From contig NZ_MUKP01000032.1 of assembly GCF_002081715.1 (NCBI RefSeq), positions 1 to 64,000 of the forward strand: DNA of 64,000 bases, given 5' to 3'. The notes below the pieces were generated by a model. It ran no database searches and was not told the DNA's origin. It saw only the letters and a list, made by a program, of their open reading frames with translations. Position numbers and translations under genes: made by a program. Positions 7,424-15,860 of the stretch are shown here, in pieces (the stretch's first letter is position 1; every line of letters starts with the position of its first letter). The stretch comes from Nocardia donostiensis. GTDB lineage: Bacteria > Actinomycetota > Actinomycetes > Mycobacteriales > Mycobacteriaceae.

Positions 7424-9063
7424 GGGCGGGCGGCGATGGCCGGTTCGACGCTCGGTCTGGTGCTGCGCAACCGCAGTGGGTCGACGGTGCGCAGCGACAG
7501 CGCCGCCACCCCGGCGGCGAACGTCGCGGCCGCCACATGCCAGAAGTTGTACAGTCCGATCGATCCGTCCGGCTGGAATACCAGCATCAACCAGGTGCAC
7601 AACCCGACCAACGTCATCAACGTCGCGGTGGACAGCGCGAACGCGGCGGCCAGCGCCAACGGCCACGAGTAGTACCAGGGCAGCGCGGCAGGGGAGAGGA
7701 TGATGATCGCGACGAACGCGATGAGGATGCCGAGCACGGCGTCGCGTTCGGTGAGCTTGAACCGCCACCATGTCCAGACCAGCACCACCATCAGCACGGC
7801 CGCACACAGCATGCGCGTCACCTCGAGCACCGGTTCGAGGGAAAGCGAGGTGAACCAGGTGGTTGCGTGCGCCATGATCGTGGGCAGCGACAGCCAGTTG
7901 ATGATCTTCTGTGAACCCGACAGCGCGGTCAGCCATCCGATACCGACCCCGGCGATCGCCGACGTGGCGACGAACACCACGGCGAACACGCTCAGGCCGA
8001 GTCCGGCGATCTTGGCGAACATCACCGCGGGATGCGGTAGCGGTTCCCGGCCCTCTTCGGCGCGCCGGTCGCGTTCGTGCAACATCCAGATCCACACCAG
8101 GAACGGCAGCGCCACCCCGGCCGTGGCCTTGATCGCCACCCCGATCGCCACCACCACGATGCCTGCCACATGGTGGCGTTCCAGCACCAGTGCGATACCG
8201 GCGCACATCAGGCCGACCATCAGCATCTCGTTGTGCACGCCGCCCATCAGGTGGATCAGCACCAGCGGGTTGAGCACCGCCAGCCACAGTGCGACTGTGG
8301 GTTTGCCGCCCAGGTGTTTGGTCAGATACGGCACCGCCCACATGATCAGCGCCAGCCCGGGTAGCATCACCAGCCGCAGCGCGATCGTCCCGGCTACGAC
8401 ATTGTCGCCGGTGACGGCGGTGATGCCGCGGCCGAGCAGCAGGAACATCGGGCCGTACGGTGCGGTGGTGGTGGTCCAGACGGTGCTCACGTTGTCCAGC
8501 AGCACGCCGGGGTTTGCGACCGGCCCCACCTTGTAGGGGTCGAACCCGTCACGCAGCAGTGCGCCCTGAGCCAGATACGAGTAGGCGTCGCGGCTGAACA
8601 TCGGCACCGAGAACAGCAGCGGGAAGGTCCAGATCCCGACGATGGCGCGCAGTTCGTTCAGCCGGACCCCGCTACCGGGCCGGTCACCGCTACCGATGGT
8701 GGCGCGGCCCAGTCGCACCCAGGCGGTGATCATCAGCAGCACGCCGATCCAGACGAACATCATCGACAGCGCGTAGCCGTGCCCGAATCGCAGCCACGAC
8801 AGGTGCATCGCTTCCAGCAGCGGGTCCCGTTTCCGGACACCGCCCGCGCCGAATCCGCCGAAGGTGATCATCACCGCGCCGACGAAGCCGAGCAGGGCTG
8901 CGTGCCCTTCGGGGCTGCGCAGGAAGTCGGTGCAGAACCGCAGCCAGGCCAACACGGAGGAGCCTGCTTGTCTGCCGGGTGCGGCGGTAACGGGTGGTGT
9001 CGCGGCTTCGCGGGTGATCACGGTATGTGGCGTGGTGGTGGCGCTGCTGTCGGGGGGTGGCAT
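7420..9063 (-). CDS. mptA: Alpha-(1->6)-mannosyltransferase MptA
   Basis: 547-residue polytopic GT-C glycosyltransferase with about a dozen predicted membrane segments, orthologous by sequence and position to Rv2174. MptA extends the alpha-1,6-mannan backbone of lipomannan and lipoarabinomannan using decaprenyl-phosphomannose on the outer face of the membrane. The presumed catalytic acidic motif is in the first large loop, SRDAYSYLAQGALL. A GGGGGGA ribosome site precedes ATG 9063. Its stop overlaps the crtB start, so a lipoglycan gene is embedded between two pigment genes in one apparent operon. Confidence 0.92.
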   Translation of the reverse strand: MPPPDSSATTTPHTVITREAATPPVTAAPGRQAGSSVLAWLRFCTDFLRSPEGHAALLGFVGAVMITFGGFGAGGVRKRDPLLEAMHLSWLRFGHGYALSMMFVWIGVLLMITAWVRLGRATIGSGDRPGSGVRLNELRAIVGIWTFPLLFSVPMFSRDAYSYLAQGALLRDGFDPYKVGPVANPGVLLDNVSTVWTTTTAPYGPMFLLLGRGITAVTGDNVVAGTIALRLVMLPGLALIMWAVPYLTKHLGGKPTVALWLAVLNPLVLIHLMGGVHNEMLMVGLMCAGIALVLERHHVAGIVVVAIGVAIKATAGVALPFLVWIWMLHERDRRAEEGREPLPHPAVMFAKIAGLGLSVFAVVFVATSAIAGVGIGWLTALSGSQKIINWLSLPTIMAHATTWFTSLSLEPVLEVTRMLCAAVLMVVLVWTWWRFKLTERDAVLGILIAFVAIIILSPAALPWYYSWPLALAAAFALSTATLMTLVGLCTWLMLVFQPDGSIGLYNFWHVAAATFAAGVAALSLRTVDPLRLRSTRPSVEPAIAARP

Positions 9064-9123
9064 ATCGTGTCGGTCCCCCCAGGGTGGGTCGGCGGTCGCA
9101 ACCGCGGGCGAATAGGTCGGCGC

Positions 9124-10824
9124 TCAGTCTACGGCGTCGGTGGGTGAGGTCGTCTGGATGGTCGGCGGATTTGTGGTGTGGGCGCTGCGATTTTGCCCGA
9201 TGACCCGCTGGGCCGCGAGTTTTCCCGACAGCAGCACGGTCGGCACGCCGACACCCGGTGTGGTGCCGCAGCCGGCGAGCACGATATTTCCACCGCCGCC
9301 AGGGAAGTTGGACGGCCGGAACGGGCCGGTCTGGCGGAACAGATGTGCCGCCGAGAACGGGCTGCCTGCCAGCATGCCCTGCGACAGCCAGGTGCGCGGG
9401 GTGTCCAGATGGTCGACGACGAAACCGGTGGTGACACCGCGATAGCCGCGCTGTTCGAGCACGCCGAGCACTTCGTGCAGATAGGCGGGGCCGAGCCGGT
9501 CCCAGTCCAGCGGTGCCGCGTCCAGATTGGGGCAGGGGGCCAGTACCGAGAACGGTTCGTGCCTGCCGTCGGGGCGGTCCAGGTAGAGGCCGGGATCGCT
9601 GAGCGCGGGCCGGGTGAGCAGCAGGGAAGGATCGCTCATCAGCTTGCCGCCGCGGCGCGGTGCGATTTCGGCAAAGGTGGTATCCCAGGCCGCGCCGAAG
9701 TCGATGGTGTGATGTGCTCGCACCGGCCACTTTTCGGTGACCGAGGTGGGGATGGTGCCGTGGGCGACGACCGCAGACGGGGCCGCCCGCAGGCTGCGTC
9801 GGCGGTGCAGCCCCAACCGATCGATGGAGCCGATATCAGCGGTGACGACGACAGCGTCGCAGTCCAGCACCCGCCCATCGGCGAGCCGCGCCCGGCGCAC
9901 CCGTCCCGGCTTGCGTTGCCCTGTCCAGGACCGCCGTCCCCGGCCGGTGTATTCGAAACCGGTCACTGCCACGCCGAGCTCGAGCGTGCCGCCCGCTGAG
10001 GTGAACGCCCCCGCCATGGTCTCGGCGATCGCCCGCATCCCGCCTTCGGGGAAGTACACGCCCAGCGACGTGTCCATATGGGGGATGGCCCCGTACACGG
10101 CCAGCGCCTGAGCAGGTGACATACCCGCGTACAACGCCTGGAAGGTGAACAGCCGCGCCAGCCGCGGATCACCGAGAATCCGGCCGACGCGCGGCCCGAG
10201 CCTGCCGAACCCGCCGAGCCGCACCAACTCGGCCAGCGCGGCCCGTTTCCGTGGCAGCCGCACCATATCCAGCGGCGAATCGAAGTTGGTGTCCATGAAC
10301 TCGGTGAACTCGGCCTGGTAGATCCGGCCGAGCCAGGCCCGTAACCGGCGATAGTTCGCCACCTCGGCCGGGCCGCAGACGCGAGCCACCTCGGCCGCCA
10401 TCTGCTCGGCGTCACTGAAGACCCGCATATCGCTGCCGTCGGCGAACCGTGCGTGATAGGCGGGCGTCAGCCGGTGAATCCGCAACGGCGGCACGGCGCG
10501 GTCACGGCTGCAGCCCACTGCCGCCAGCGCATCGTCGATCAACTCGGGCAGTGTGAGCACCGTTGCGCCGGAGTCGATGTCGTAGTCGGCGAACCGGTAA
10601 CGCCCCACCCGGCCGCCCACATGGTCGGCCCGCTCCACCACGGTCACCGCGCGGCCCGCACCCTTCAGATACAGCGCCGCCGCCAGTCCCGCCAGCCCGG
10701 CCCCGACCACCACGACCCGGTCGGACGGCCCGTCGACGGTCCGTACGGGTGCCTTACCTGATGCCTGTCGCTGTAGGTGGTCGCATCGTCCGGCGTGCGC
10801 AGCCGGCGTCCCGGCTGTGTTCAT
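9124..10824 (-). CDS. crtI: Phytoene desaturase
   Basis: 566-residue CrtI-type FAD-dependent desaturase converting phytoene towards lycopene. The dinucleotide-binding fold starts at VVVVGAGLAGLAAALYL (about 37-53), followed by ERADHVGGRVG. The YFPEGGMRAI segment and the C-terminal FAD-site stretch GGGNIVLAGCGTTPGVGVP are typical of the family. About 35 residues precede the Rossmann fold and carry no recognisable domain. The ATG overlaps the idsA stop (ATGA), consistent with coupled translation. mptA follows after 60 bp. Confidence 0.95.
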   Translation of the reverse strand: MNTAGTPAAHAGRCDHLQRQASGKAPVRTVDGPSDRVVVVGAGLAGLAAALYLKGAGRAVTVVERADHVGGRVGRYRFADYDIDSGATVLTLPELIDDALAAVGCSRDRAVPPLRIHRLTPAYHARFADGSDMRVFSDAEQMAAEVARVCGPAEVANYRRLRAWLGRIYQAEFTEFMDTNFDSPLDMVRLPRKRAALAELVRLGGFGRLGPRVGRILGDPRLARLFTFQALYAGMSPAQALAVYGAIPHMDTSLGVYFPEGGMRAIAETMAGAFTSAGGTLELGVAVTGFEYTGRGRRSWTGQRKPGRVRRARLADGRVLDCDAVVVTADIGSIDRLGLHRRRSLRAAPSAVVAHGTIPTSVTEKWPVRAHHTIDFGAAWDTTFAEIAPRRGGKLMSDPSLLLTRPALSDPGLYLDRPDGRHEPFSVLAPCPNLDAAPLDWDRLGPAYLHEVLGVLEQRGYRGVTTGFVVDHLDTPRTWLSQGMLAGSPFSAAHLFRQTGPFRPSNFPGGGGNIVLAGCGTTPGVGVPTVLLSGKLAAQRVIGQNRSAHTTNPPTIQTTSPTDAVD

Positions 10825-11957
10825 GCGGTGCGCCGGGTGGCGGCCAGAGCCATTGCGCGCAGGCGTTCCTTGGCGGGTTCGGTGGCCGAGCTCGCGTCGA
10901 TGGCGGCGAGGGCGCGGTCGGTGAGGTCGGTGATGCGGGCTTCCACCGCGTCATGGGCGCCCAGTTCGATCAGCACGGTCCGCAACCGTGCCACCTGCTC
11001 GCCGCTCAGGTCGGTGCCGATGCTGTTACGCAGCAGAGCGGCGGCGATGGGATCGGTGCGGTCGGCGCGGGCCAGCGCCTCGGCGAACAGTACCGTGCGT
11101 TTGCCTTCGCGCAGGTCGTCACCGGACGGTTTACCGGTTACCTCGGGGTCGCCGAACACGCCGAGCAGGTCGTCGCGCAGCTGGAATGCGATACCGATGT
11201 CGGTGCCGAAGGCGCGGTAGGACTCGATCAGCCCAGAGCCGGCGTCTGCGAGGACCGCACCGAGATGCAGTGGGCGTTCCACTGTGTAGGCAGCGGTTTT
11301 GTAGCGGTTGATCCGCAGCGCTGCCGTCACCGATTCCTCGCCCGCGGCTTCGCCCCGGATATCGAGCAACTGACCGCCGAGCACCTCGGTGCGCATCTTC
11401 GCCCACACCGGTGCGAACCGGCCGATCGCGGCGTCGTCGAGGCCGGAGGCGTGCACCATATCGTCGGCCCAGGCCAGCGCGAGATCGCCGATCAGGATCG
11501 CCACCGAAACCCCGAAGTGTGCGGCGTCGCCGGACCAGCCCGCGTCACGGTGACGTTGTTCGAAGTCGACGTGCACTGTCGGGAAACGGCGGCGGGTGCG
11601 CGAGGAGTCGATGATGTCGTCGTGGATCAGTGCGCACGCCTGCACCAGTTCGAGCGCTGCGCACGCGGTCAGCACGGCCCCGGCTTCGGCCGAGTCGGGG
11701 GAACCGCCCGCGCCGAGCCAGCCGGTGTACGCGAACGCGGGTCTGGTGCGTTTGCCGCCGCGCAGCACGAACGATTCCAGCGCCGCGGCCGCGTCGACGA
11801 AGACCGGGCCGAGACGGGCGACGGTATCGCGTCGACCGGCGAAGAAATCGGTCAACGCCTGTTCCACGGCGGCGGCGAAAGGCGCCGTCCCTGGAATGGC
11901 CGAAGCAGGGCTCGGCCGGGTCGGGGTACCGGGTCCGGCGGACAGGGTGGCCTCCAA
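10821..11957 (-). CDS. idsA: Geranylgeranyl diphosphate synthase (IdsA/CrtE type)
   Basis: Trans-isoprenyl diphosphate synthase, about 378 residues from the chosen start. It contains GGKRTRPAF, the first Asp-rich motif in LIHDDIIDSSRTRR, the KT and QLRDDLLGVFGD motifs and a C-terminal helical region. By synteny it matches IdsA2 (Rv2173). As first gene of a coupled idsA-crtI unit with crtB downstream, its product is presumably the GGPP used by CrtB. The start is uncertain: TTG 11957 gives a normal-length protein and leaves 90 bp to the divergent metF, while GTG 12032 would leave only 15 bp. Confidence 0.9.
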   Translation of the reverse strand: MEATLSAGPGTPTRPSPASAIPGTAPFAAAVEQALTDFFAGRRDTVARLGPVFVDAAAALESFVLRGGKRTRPAFAYTGWLGAGGSPDSAEAGAVLTACAALELVQACALIHDDIIDSSRTRRRFPTVHVDFEQRHRDAGWSGDAAHFGVSVAILIGDLALAWADDMVHASGLDDAAIGRFAPVWAKMRTEVLGGQLLDIRGEAAGEESVTAALRINRYKTAAYTVERPLHLGAVLADAGSGLIESYRAFGTDIGIAFQLRDDLLGVFGDPEVTGKPSGDDLREGKRTVLFAEALARADRTDPIAAALLRNSIGTDLSGEQVARLRTVLIELGAHDAVEARITDLTDRALAAIDASSATEPAKERLRAMALAATRRTA

Positions 11958-12035
11958 GATCGTTCCAACGCGCTGGTCGTGATCGAAGATACGCGTACGC
12001 TCCGGCGACCCGCCCAGGTGGCGGGCGGTCACCTC

Positions 12036-12047
12036 TACACTGGACCG
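12036..12047 (+). promoter_or_regulatory. Leaderless -10 element of metF
   Basis: TACACT at 12036-12041 lies 6 nt before the GTG start at 12048, with no ribosome site between. Confidence 0.5.
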
Positions 12048-13049
12048 GTGACTTTCGACAACGCCCGGGGACGTTCGACCCCTTATCGGCCGTCCCCGAC
12101 GTCGCCGAATGTCTCGGCGACCCCTTCGGTCGTGCAGAGCTTGCAGTTGCATTCCGGCAGTGCTGTGCCTTTCTCGGTGGAGTTCTCCCCGCCCAGGGAT
12201 GCGGCAGGCGAGGAGCGGCTGTGGCGCGCTGTGCGCACATTCGAACGGATGCATCCGGCGTTCATCTCGATGACCTACGGCGCGGGCGGCACCACCCGCG
12301 ACCACACCGTTCGCATCACCGGTGAACTCGCCGAGGAAACAACCCTGCTGCCGGTCGCGCATCTGACCGCCGTCGAACACAGCGTCGCCGAACTGCGTTC
12401 CATTGTCGGCGCTTACGCCGATTCCGGTATCCGCAACATACTGGTACTGCGCGGCGACCCGCCCGGCGATCCGCTGGGGGAGTGGCACAAACATCCCGAC
12501 GGCGTCGAATACGCCGAAGAGCTGGTGCGGATCGTGCGCGACCTGGGCGATTTCCATGTCGGTGTGGCCTCGTTCCCGCAGGGCCACCACCGTTCGCCCG
12601 ACCTGGATCACGACACCGCCCACCTGGCCGCGAAACTGCGTGCGGGCGCGGAGTATTCGATCACCCAGATGTTCTTCGACGTGGAACACTATCTGCGCCT
12701 GCGTGATCGGCTCGTCGCGTTCGACTCGGTCGAGGGTGCCAAACCGATCATCCCCGAGCTGATGCCGATCACCTCGCTGCGCACTGTGAAGCGCGCGGAG
12801 GAACTGTGTGGGCGCCCGCTGCCGCAGGCGGTGCTCGACCGGCTGCACCGCGCCGCAGGCAACGGAGCGGAAGAGGACCGCGCCGCGGTCCGCGAGGTCG
12901 GCATCCAGATCGCTACCGAGATGGGTCAGCGACTCATCGACGAGGGCGCGCCCTGCCTGCATTTCATCACCCTCAATTTCGCCAAGGCGACCAGCGAGGT
13001 GCTCACCAACCTGGGCTACGGCGTCACAGCGGCCCCAGTCAGCGCCTGA
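12048..13049 (+). CDS. metF: Methylenetetrahydrofolate reductase (NAD(P)H)
   Basis: 333-residue canonical MetF-family flavoprotein reducing 5,10-methylene-THF to 5-methyl-THF for methionine synthesis. Family signatures: the N-terminal strand with VEFSPPRD, TYGAGGTTRD, NILVLRGDPP, the QMFFD motif and HFITLN near the C terminus. GTG 12048 with a TACACT element 6 nt upstream suggests leaderless initiation; about 40 Ser/Pro/Thr-rich residues precede the TIM barrel, so a later start cannot be excluded. In M. tuberculosis this position is held by Rv2172c, described as a non-canonical MTHFR, so the locus has a canonical enzyme here instead. The stop is followed at once by a repeat array. Confidence 0.92.
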   Translation: MTFDNARGRSTPYRPSPTSPNVSATPSVVQSLQLHSGSAVPFSVEFSPPRDAAGEERLWRAVRTFERMHPAFISMTYGAGGTTRDHTVRITGELAEETTLLPVAHLTAVEHSVAELRSIVGAYADSGIRNILVLRGDPPGDPLGEWHKHPDGVEYAEELVRIVRDLGDFHVGVASFPQGHHRSPDLDHDTAHLAAKLRAGAEYSITQMFFDVEHYLRLRDRLVAFDSVEGAKPIIPELMPITSLRTVKRAEELCGRPLPQAVLDRLHRAAGNGAEEDRAAVREVGIQIATEMGQRLIDEGAPCLHFITLNFAKATSEVLTNLGYGVTAAPVSA

Positions 13050-13053
13050 GTGC

Positions 13054-13345
13054 GCCTTCGCTCCGGACGTACCTCCGCCTTCGCTCCGGCCATGCGCATT
13101 TATGTCTACATTCCGCATAACGCGCGGCTGGGCGGGGTCTGCCTACCTACCGCCTTTGCGTCGGGCGTGCGGCCCGCGTATCTTCTCGCACTCGCTCCGG
13201 CGTATCTCCGTTTTCGCTCCGGCCATGCGCTTTCAGGCGTACCTTTCGTATTCGCACGGCTGTGTGCAGTCTGCCTGGCTACCACCTTCGTGCCGGACGT
13301 GCGGGTCTGCGCACATCCGCTTTCGTTCCAGCCATGCGCGGCCCG
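13054..13345. repeat. Array of imperfect intergenic repeats (family shared with 62435-62580)
   Basis: Three copies of a core TTCGCTCCGGCCATGCGC occur at 13080-13097, 13213-13230 (both exact) and 13322-13339 (two mismatches), spaced 133 and 109 bp. Between them a second block, GTCTGCCTACCTACCGCC plus the following 18 bp (13138-13173), recurs in diverged form at 13270-13305. No gene is supported across 13050-13358. The same core occurs exactly, inverted, near 62.5 kb. Confidence 0.85.
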
Positions 13346-13358
13346 GGTATATCGGCTG

Positions 13359-14621
13359 TTATGGAGTACTTGTAGGTCCGGGCATGCCGGACCGGGCAGC
13401 TCCTGCCCTGGGCAGGCGTCTGCCTTTCCACCGCAGGGATCCTTGCCGGTGGGCGCGATGGGATCGCGCCCACAGTGTCAGGTACGCGGCGACGGACACC
13501 GGATGCGCGGACGCTGCCACCAGATCGGCGGCCCTCGGCGGGTCACCCGTTTCGATACCTCGCGCCAGCAAGCGGCCCACTACCGCGGCGACGTAGCCGA
13601 GCGCACCGACCCGGCGTAGGCGCGCGCCCCCGAATACGGCCGCCAGTGGTGGGAGCAGGAAGGCCAGCGCTGCCAGACCACCGACGACGGCCCCGGCTGC
13701 GACCGATCCGCGGTAGGCCGACCAGAGCCAACGGCTGTAGCCGGCCTCGAGTTCGGCCGCACCGCGATACATCCGGGTCCGAGCCGAGGGTCCCGCCGCG
13801 ACCGCGGTCGTCCGGTAGCCGCGCCTGCGCAGGTGCCGGGCGATATCGAGGTCCTCGGTGGCACTGGACGCCACCGCCGCATGCCCGTCGATCGCGCGGT
13901 AGGCGGCGGCGTCGAACACCAGGAACTGTCCGCACGCCACCGCCGTCGACGGCCGAATGCTCCGGCCGGATACCGTCATCGGCAAGGTCGCCGCCCACGA
14001 CCAGCACAGCAGCGGTTGCACCAGTGCTTCGGCCGCCGACCCTGTTTCCTGTAGCGGCCAGGGCGACACCAGCGCCGCCCTGCGTGCACGCAGCTCGCCA
14101 ACGGCTGCCGCGACAGCATCCGGCGCCACCCGCACATCGGCATCGACGAACACCAACGCCTGCGGCCGGCCGGTCTCGGCGGTTTCCTGGGCCTGGCGGG
14201 TATCCGCCGCTTCTCCGTGCGTTTCGCCGAACGCGATATCGGCGAGCCGGGCGCAGGCAGCTGCTTTCCCGGTCCAGCCGGGCGGAGGCCCGCCGATGCC
14301 GCGAACCACGGTGAACCGCGGGTCGCCGTCGATCGCCGCCTCCGCCGCTGCATAGGTGCCGTCCCCGGAATCGTCGTCGAAGATCAACACCCGCATCCTC
14401 GGAATCCCGGTCTGCGCGCGCAGATCCGCGATGAGACCGGGCAGCTGTTCGGCCTCGTCCCGCGCGGGTACACACACCGTCACCTCGTCTTCGACAGGTG
14501 ACGGTGCGCGCACCAGTCGCGCCATGGTGATTCGGTTCCACCCGGCCAACGCGGCGGAAAACACCGCCAGCCCGGTTCCTACGGCCACGGTGCGCTGCAA
14601 CACGGACCGGTCGTGGGTCAT
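13359..14621 (-). CDS. GT2-family membrane glycosyltransferase, probably carotenoid-modifying (CruC-like)
   Basis: 420 residues from ATG 14621. An N-terminal membrane segment is followed by a GT2 fold: VTVCVPARDEAEQLPGLI, the LIFDDDSGDGT strand-loop, the VFVDADVRVAPDA metal-binding DxD region, SATEDLDIARHLRRRGY and YSRWLW, then several C-terminal membrane segments. In actinobacteria such enzymes often sit beside cruF and glycosylate the 1'-hydroxyl of carotenoids (CruC). Placement downstream of crtO, cruF and lppM on the same strand supports that role. The frame extends to 14807, so the start could be up to 62 codons earlier. The sugar donor cannot be read from sequence. Confidence 0.75.
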   Translation of the reverse strand: MTHDRSVLQRTVAVGTGLAVFSAALAGWNRITMARLVRAPSPVEDEVTVCVPARDEAEQLPGLIADLRAQTGIPRMRVLIFDDDSGDGTYAAAEAAIDGDPRFTVVRGIGGPPPGWTGKAAACARLADIAFGETHGEAADTRQAQETAETGRPQALVFVDADVRVAPDAVAAAVGELRARRAALVSPWPLQETGSAAEALVQPLLCWSWAATLPMTVSGRSIRPSTAVACGQFLVFDAAAYRAIDGHAAVASSATEDLDIARHLRRRGYRTTAVAAGPSARTRMYRGAAELEAGYSRWLWSAYRGSVAAGAVVGGLAALAFLLPPLAAVFGGARLRRVGALGYVAAVVGRLLARGIETGDPPRAADLVAASAHPVSVAAYLTLWARSHRAHRQGSLRWKGRRLPRAGAARSGMPGPTSTP

Positions 14622-15012
14622 AGCACCACGCGCCCCGCACGCTGTCGGCCGAGCTTCCACCAGATCCCGCATGGGGGCCGGTCGCCGTATCGGGTCACCG
14701 GATGTGGTGGTCTGTGCGGCAGCCGACGACGCGGCGCCCGCTTTGTCGCCGGGGACAGCCTGCGGATTCGGTAGTGGTCTGCGCGGGTCTGCGGGCGGTT
14801 CTTCCATGTACCGACACTGCTACCCGCGGGATCAGGTGAGCGGCGCGTACAACGGTGGAGCCGGCGCAGGTGACCGGCGCGGCCGAGATGATCGCGTCCC
14901 ACAGCGTGCGCCGCGGGCGCAGTATTTCGTGTGGGAACTCCCGCGGCTCCGCCGGGACCGGCCCCAACGCTTCCGCTGTGGCCGCTGCGGCCCACCGATG
15001 GGGTCGTCGTGT
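14622..15012 (-). other. Gap between lppM and the GT2 gene
   Basis: 391 bp. Up to 14807 could be coding if the GT2 gene starts at its most upstream ATG; the rest shows no convincing gene or terminator. Confidence 0.4.
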
Positions 15013-15828
15013 TCATTCGTTGCGGACGTGCTCCCACCAGCGGCGCAGGGAAAAGCCCTGTGGGGCGCCGGGGGCGGCGGGGTTGCGGTCGAGGTAGGCG
15101 AGGGCGGCGATGATGGCGGCGACGGCGAGAGTGACACCGCCGACGATGCCCGCCCACCCGCCGAACGAGCGGGTGTTGGGGTCGGCGTAGCCGACTTCGG
15201 CGCGTACCGTGCTGACCTCGCCGGACGGCAGTTTCCAGGAGACGATGGACTCGCCCTCCCTGGTTCCGTTGGTCTTGGCAACCCGCGCCGGGAACGCGAC
15301 GCTGAGCTGCACGTCCGAACCGTGGGGTGGCACCGATTCCAGATCGATCCGTCCATCCAGGCTCACCAGATCGCCGTTGCGGCGGAACTGTAGCTGGAAC
15401 ATGCCCGAGGTTTCCTCGGACAGCTGCTCGAGCTGCTGTACCTCGCCGAAGGACAGGTCATCGAAATACACTTCGCTGCCGACGTAACCGTCCTGGTCGT
15501 ACGGTTCCACCCGTACCTTCGTGGCCAGTGATTCGGGCACCTCCAACTGCGGTCCTTTGTCCTCGCTGTTCTCCGGCACCACCGCCGCGACGATCCGCCC
15601 CGACACCCGGTCATTGGACGACACACCCATCGACGTCTGCACGCGCAGGCATCCGGTGAGCGCGGGTACCAGCAGCGCCGCCAACAGGAAGACGGCCGTC
15701 ACCCGCGCACGCAGGGAGTTCCGGGCACCCGGCGGGCGAGGCGAAAGGACCGGGGCGTCTGGTACGGCGGGGGAGGGACTCGGCTGCACGGGTAGATATC
15801 GTGCCAGGCGCGACGCAGCGGATGCCAC
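15013..15828 (-). CDS. lppM: LppM-like lipoprotein
   Basis: Orthologue of Rv2171/LppM. A hydrophobic signal segment ends in the lipobox LTGC, followed by the strongly conserved LRVQTSMGVSSNDRVSGRIV opening of the mature protein. The extracytoplasmic domain includes RVEPYDQDGYVG, and a C-terminal membrane segment (GIVGGVTLAVAAIIAALAY) leads into a short basic cytosolic tail. LppM of M. tuberculosis has been linked to phagosome behaviour of the bacterium. The start is uncertain: GTG 15828 gives a long n-region and GTG 15702 a very short one. Downstream of cruF by about 33 bp, probably co-transcribed. Confidence 0.85.
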   Translation of the reverse strand: MASAASRLARYLPVQPSPSPAVPDAPVLSPRPPGARNSLRARVTAVFLLAALLVPALTGCLRVQTSMGVSSNDRVSGRIVAAVVPENSEDKGPQLEVPESLATKVRVEPYDQDGYVGSEVYFDDLSFGEVQQLEQLSEETSGMFQLQFRRNGDLVSLDGRIDLESVPPHGSDVQLSVAFPARVAKTNGTREGESIVSWKLPSGEVSTVRAEVGYADPNTRSFGGWAGIVGGVTLAVAAIIAALAYLDRNPAAPGAPQGFSLRRWWEHVRNE

Positions 15829-15860
15829 GCGACGGGCGCAACGACGACGCGGATACCGCC

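Noticed and set aside
13054..13345. CRISPR array
   Set aside because: Repeats are diverged, two-block units more than 100 bp apart, with no uniform spacers and no cas genes.
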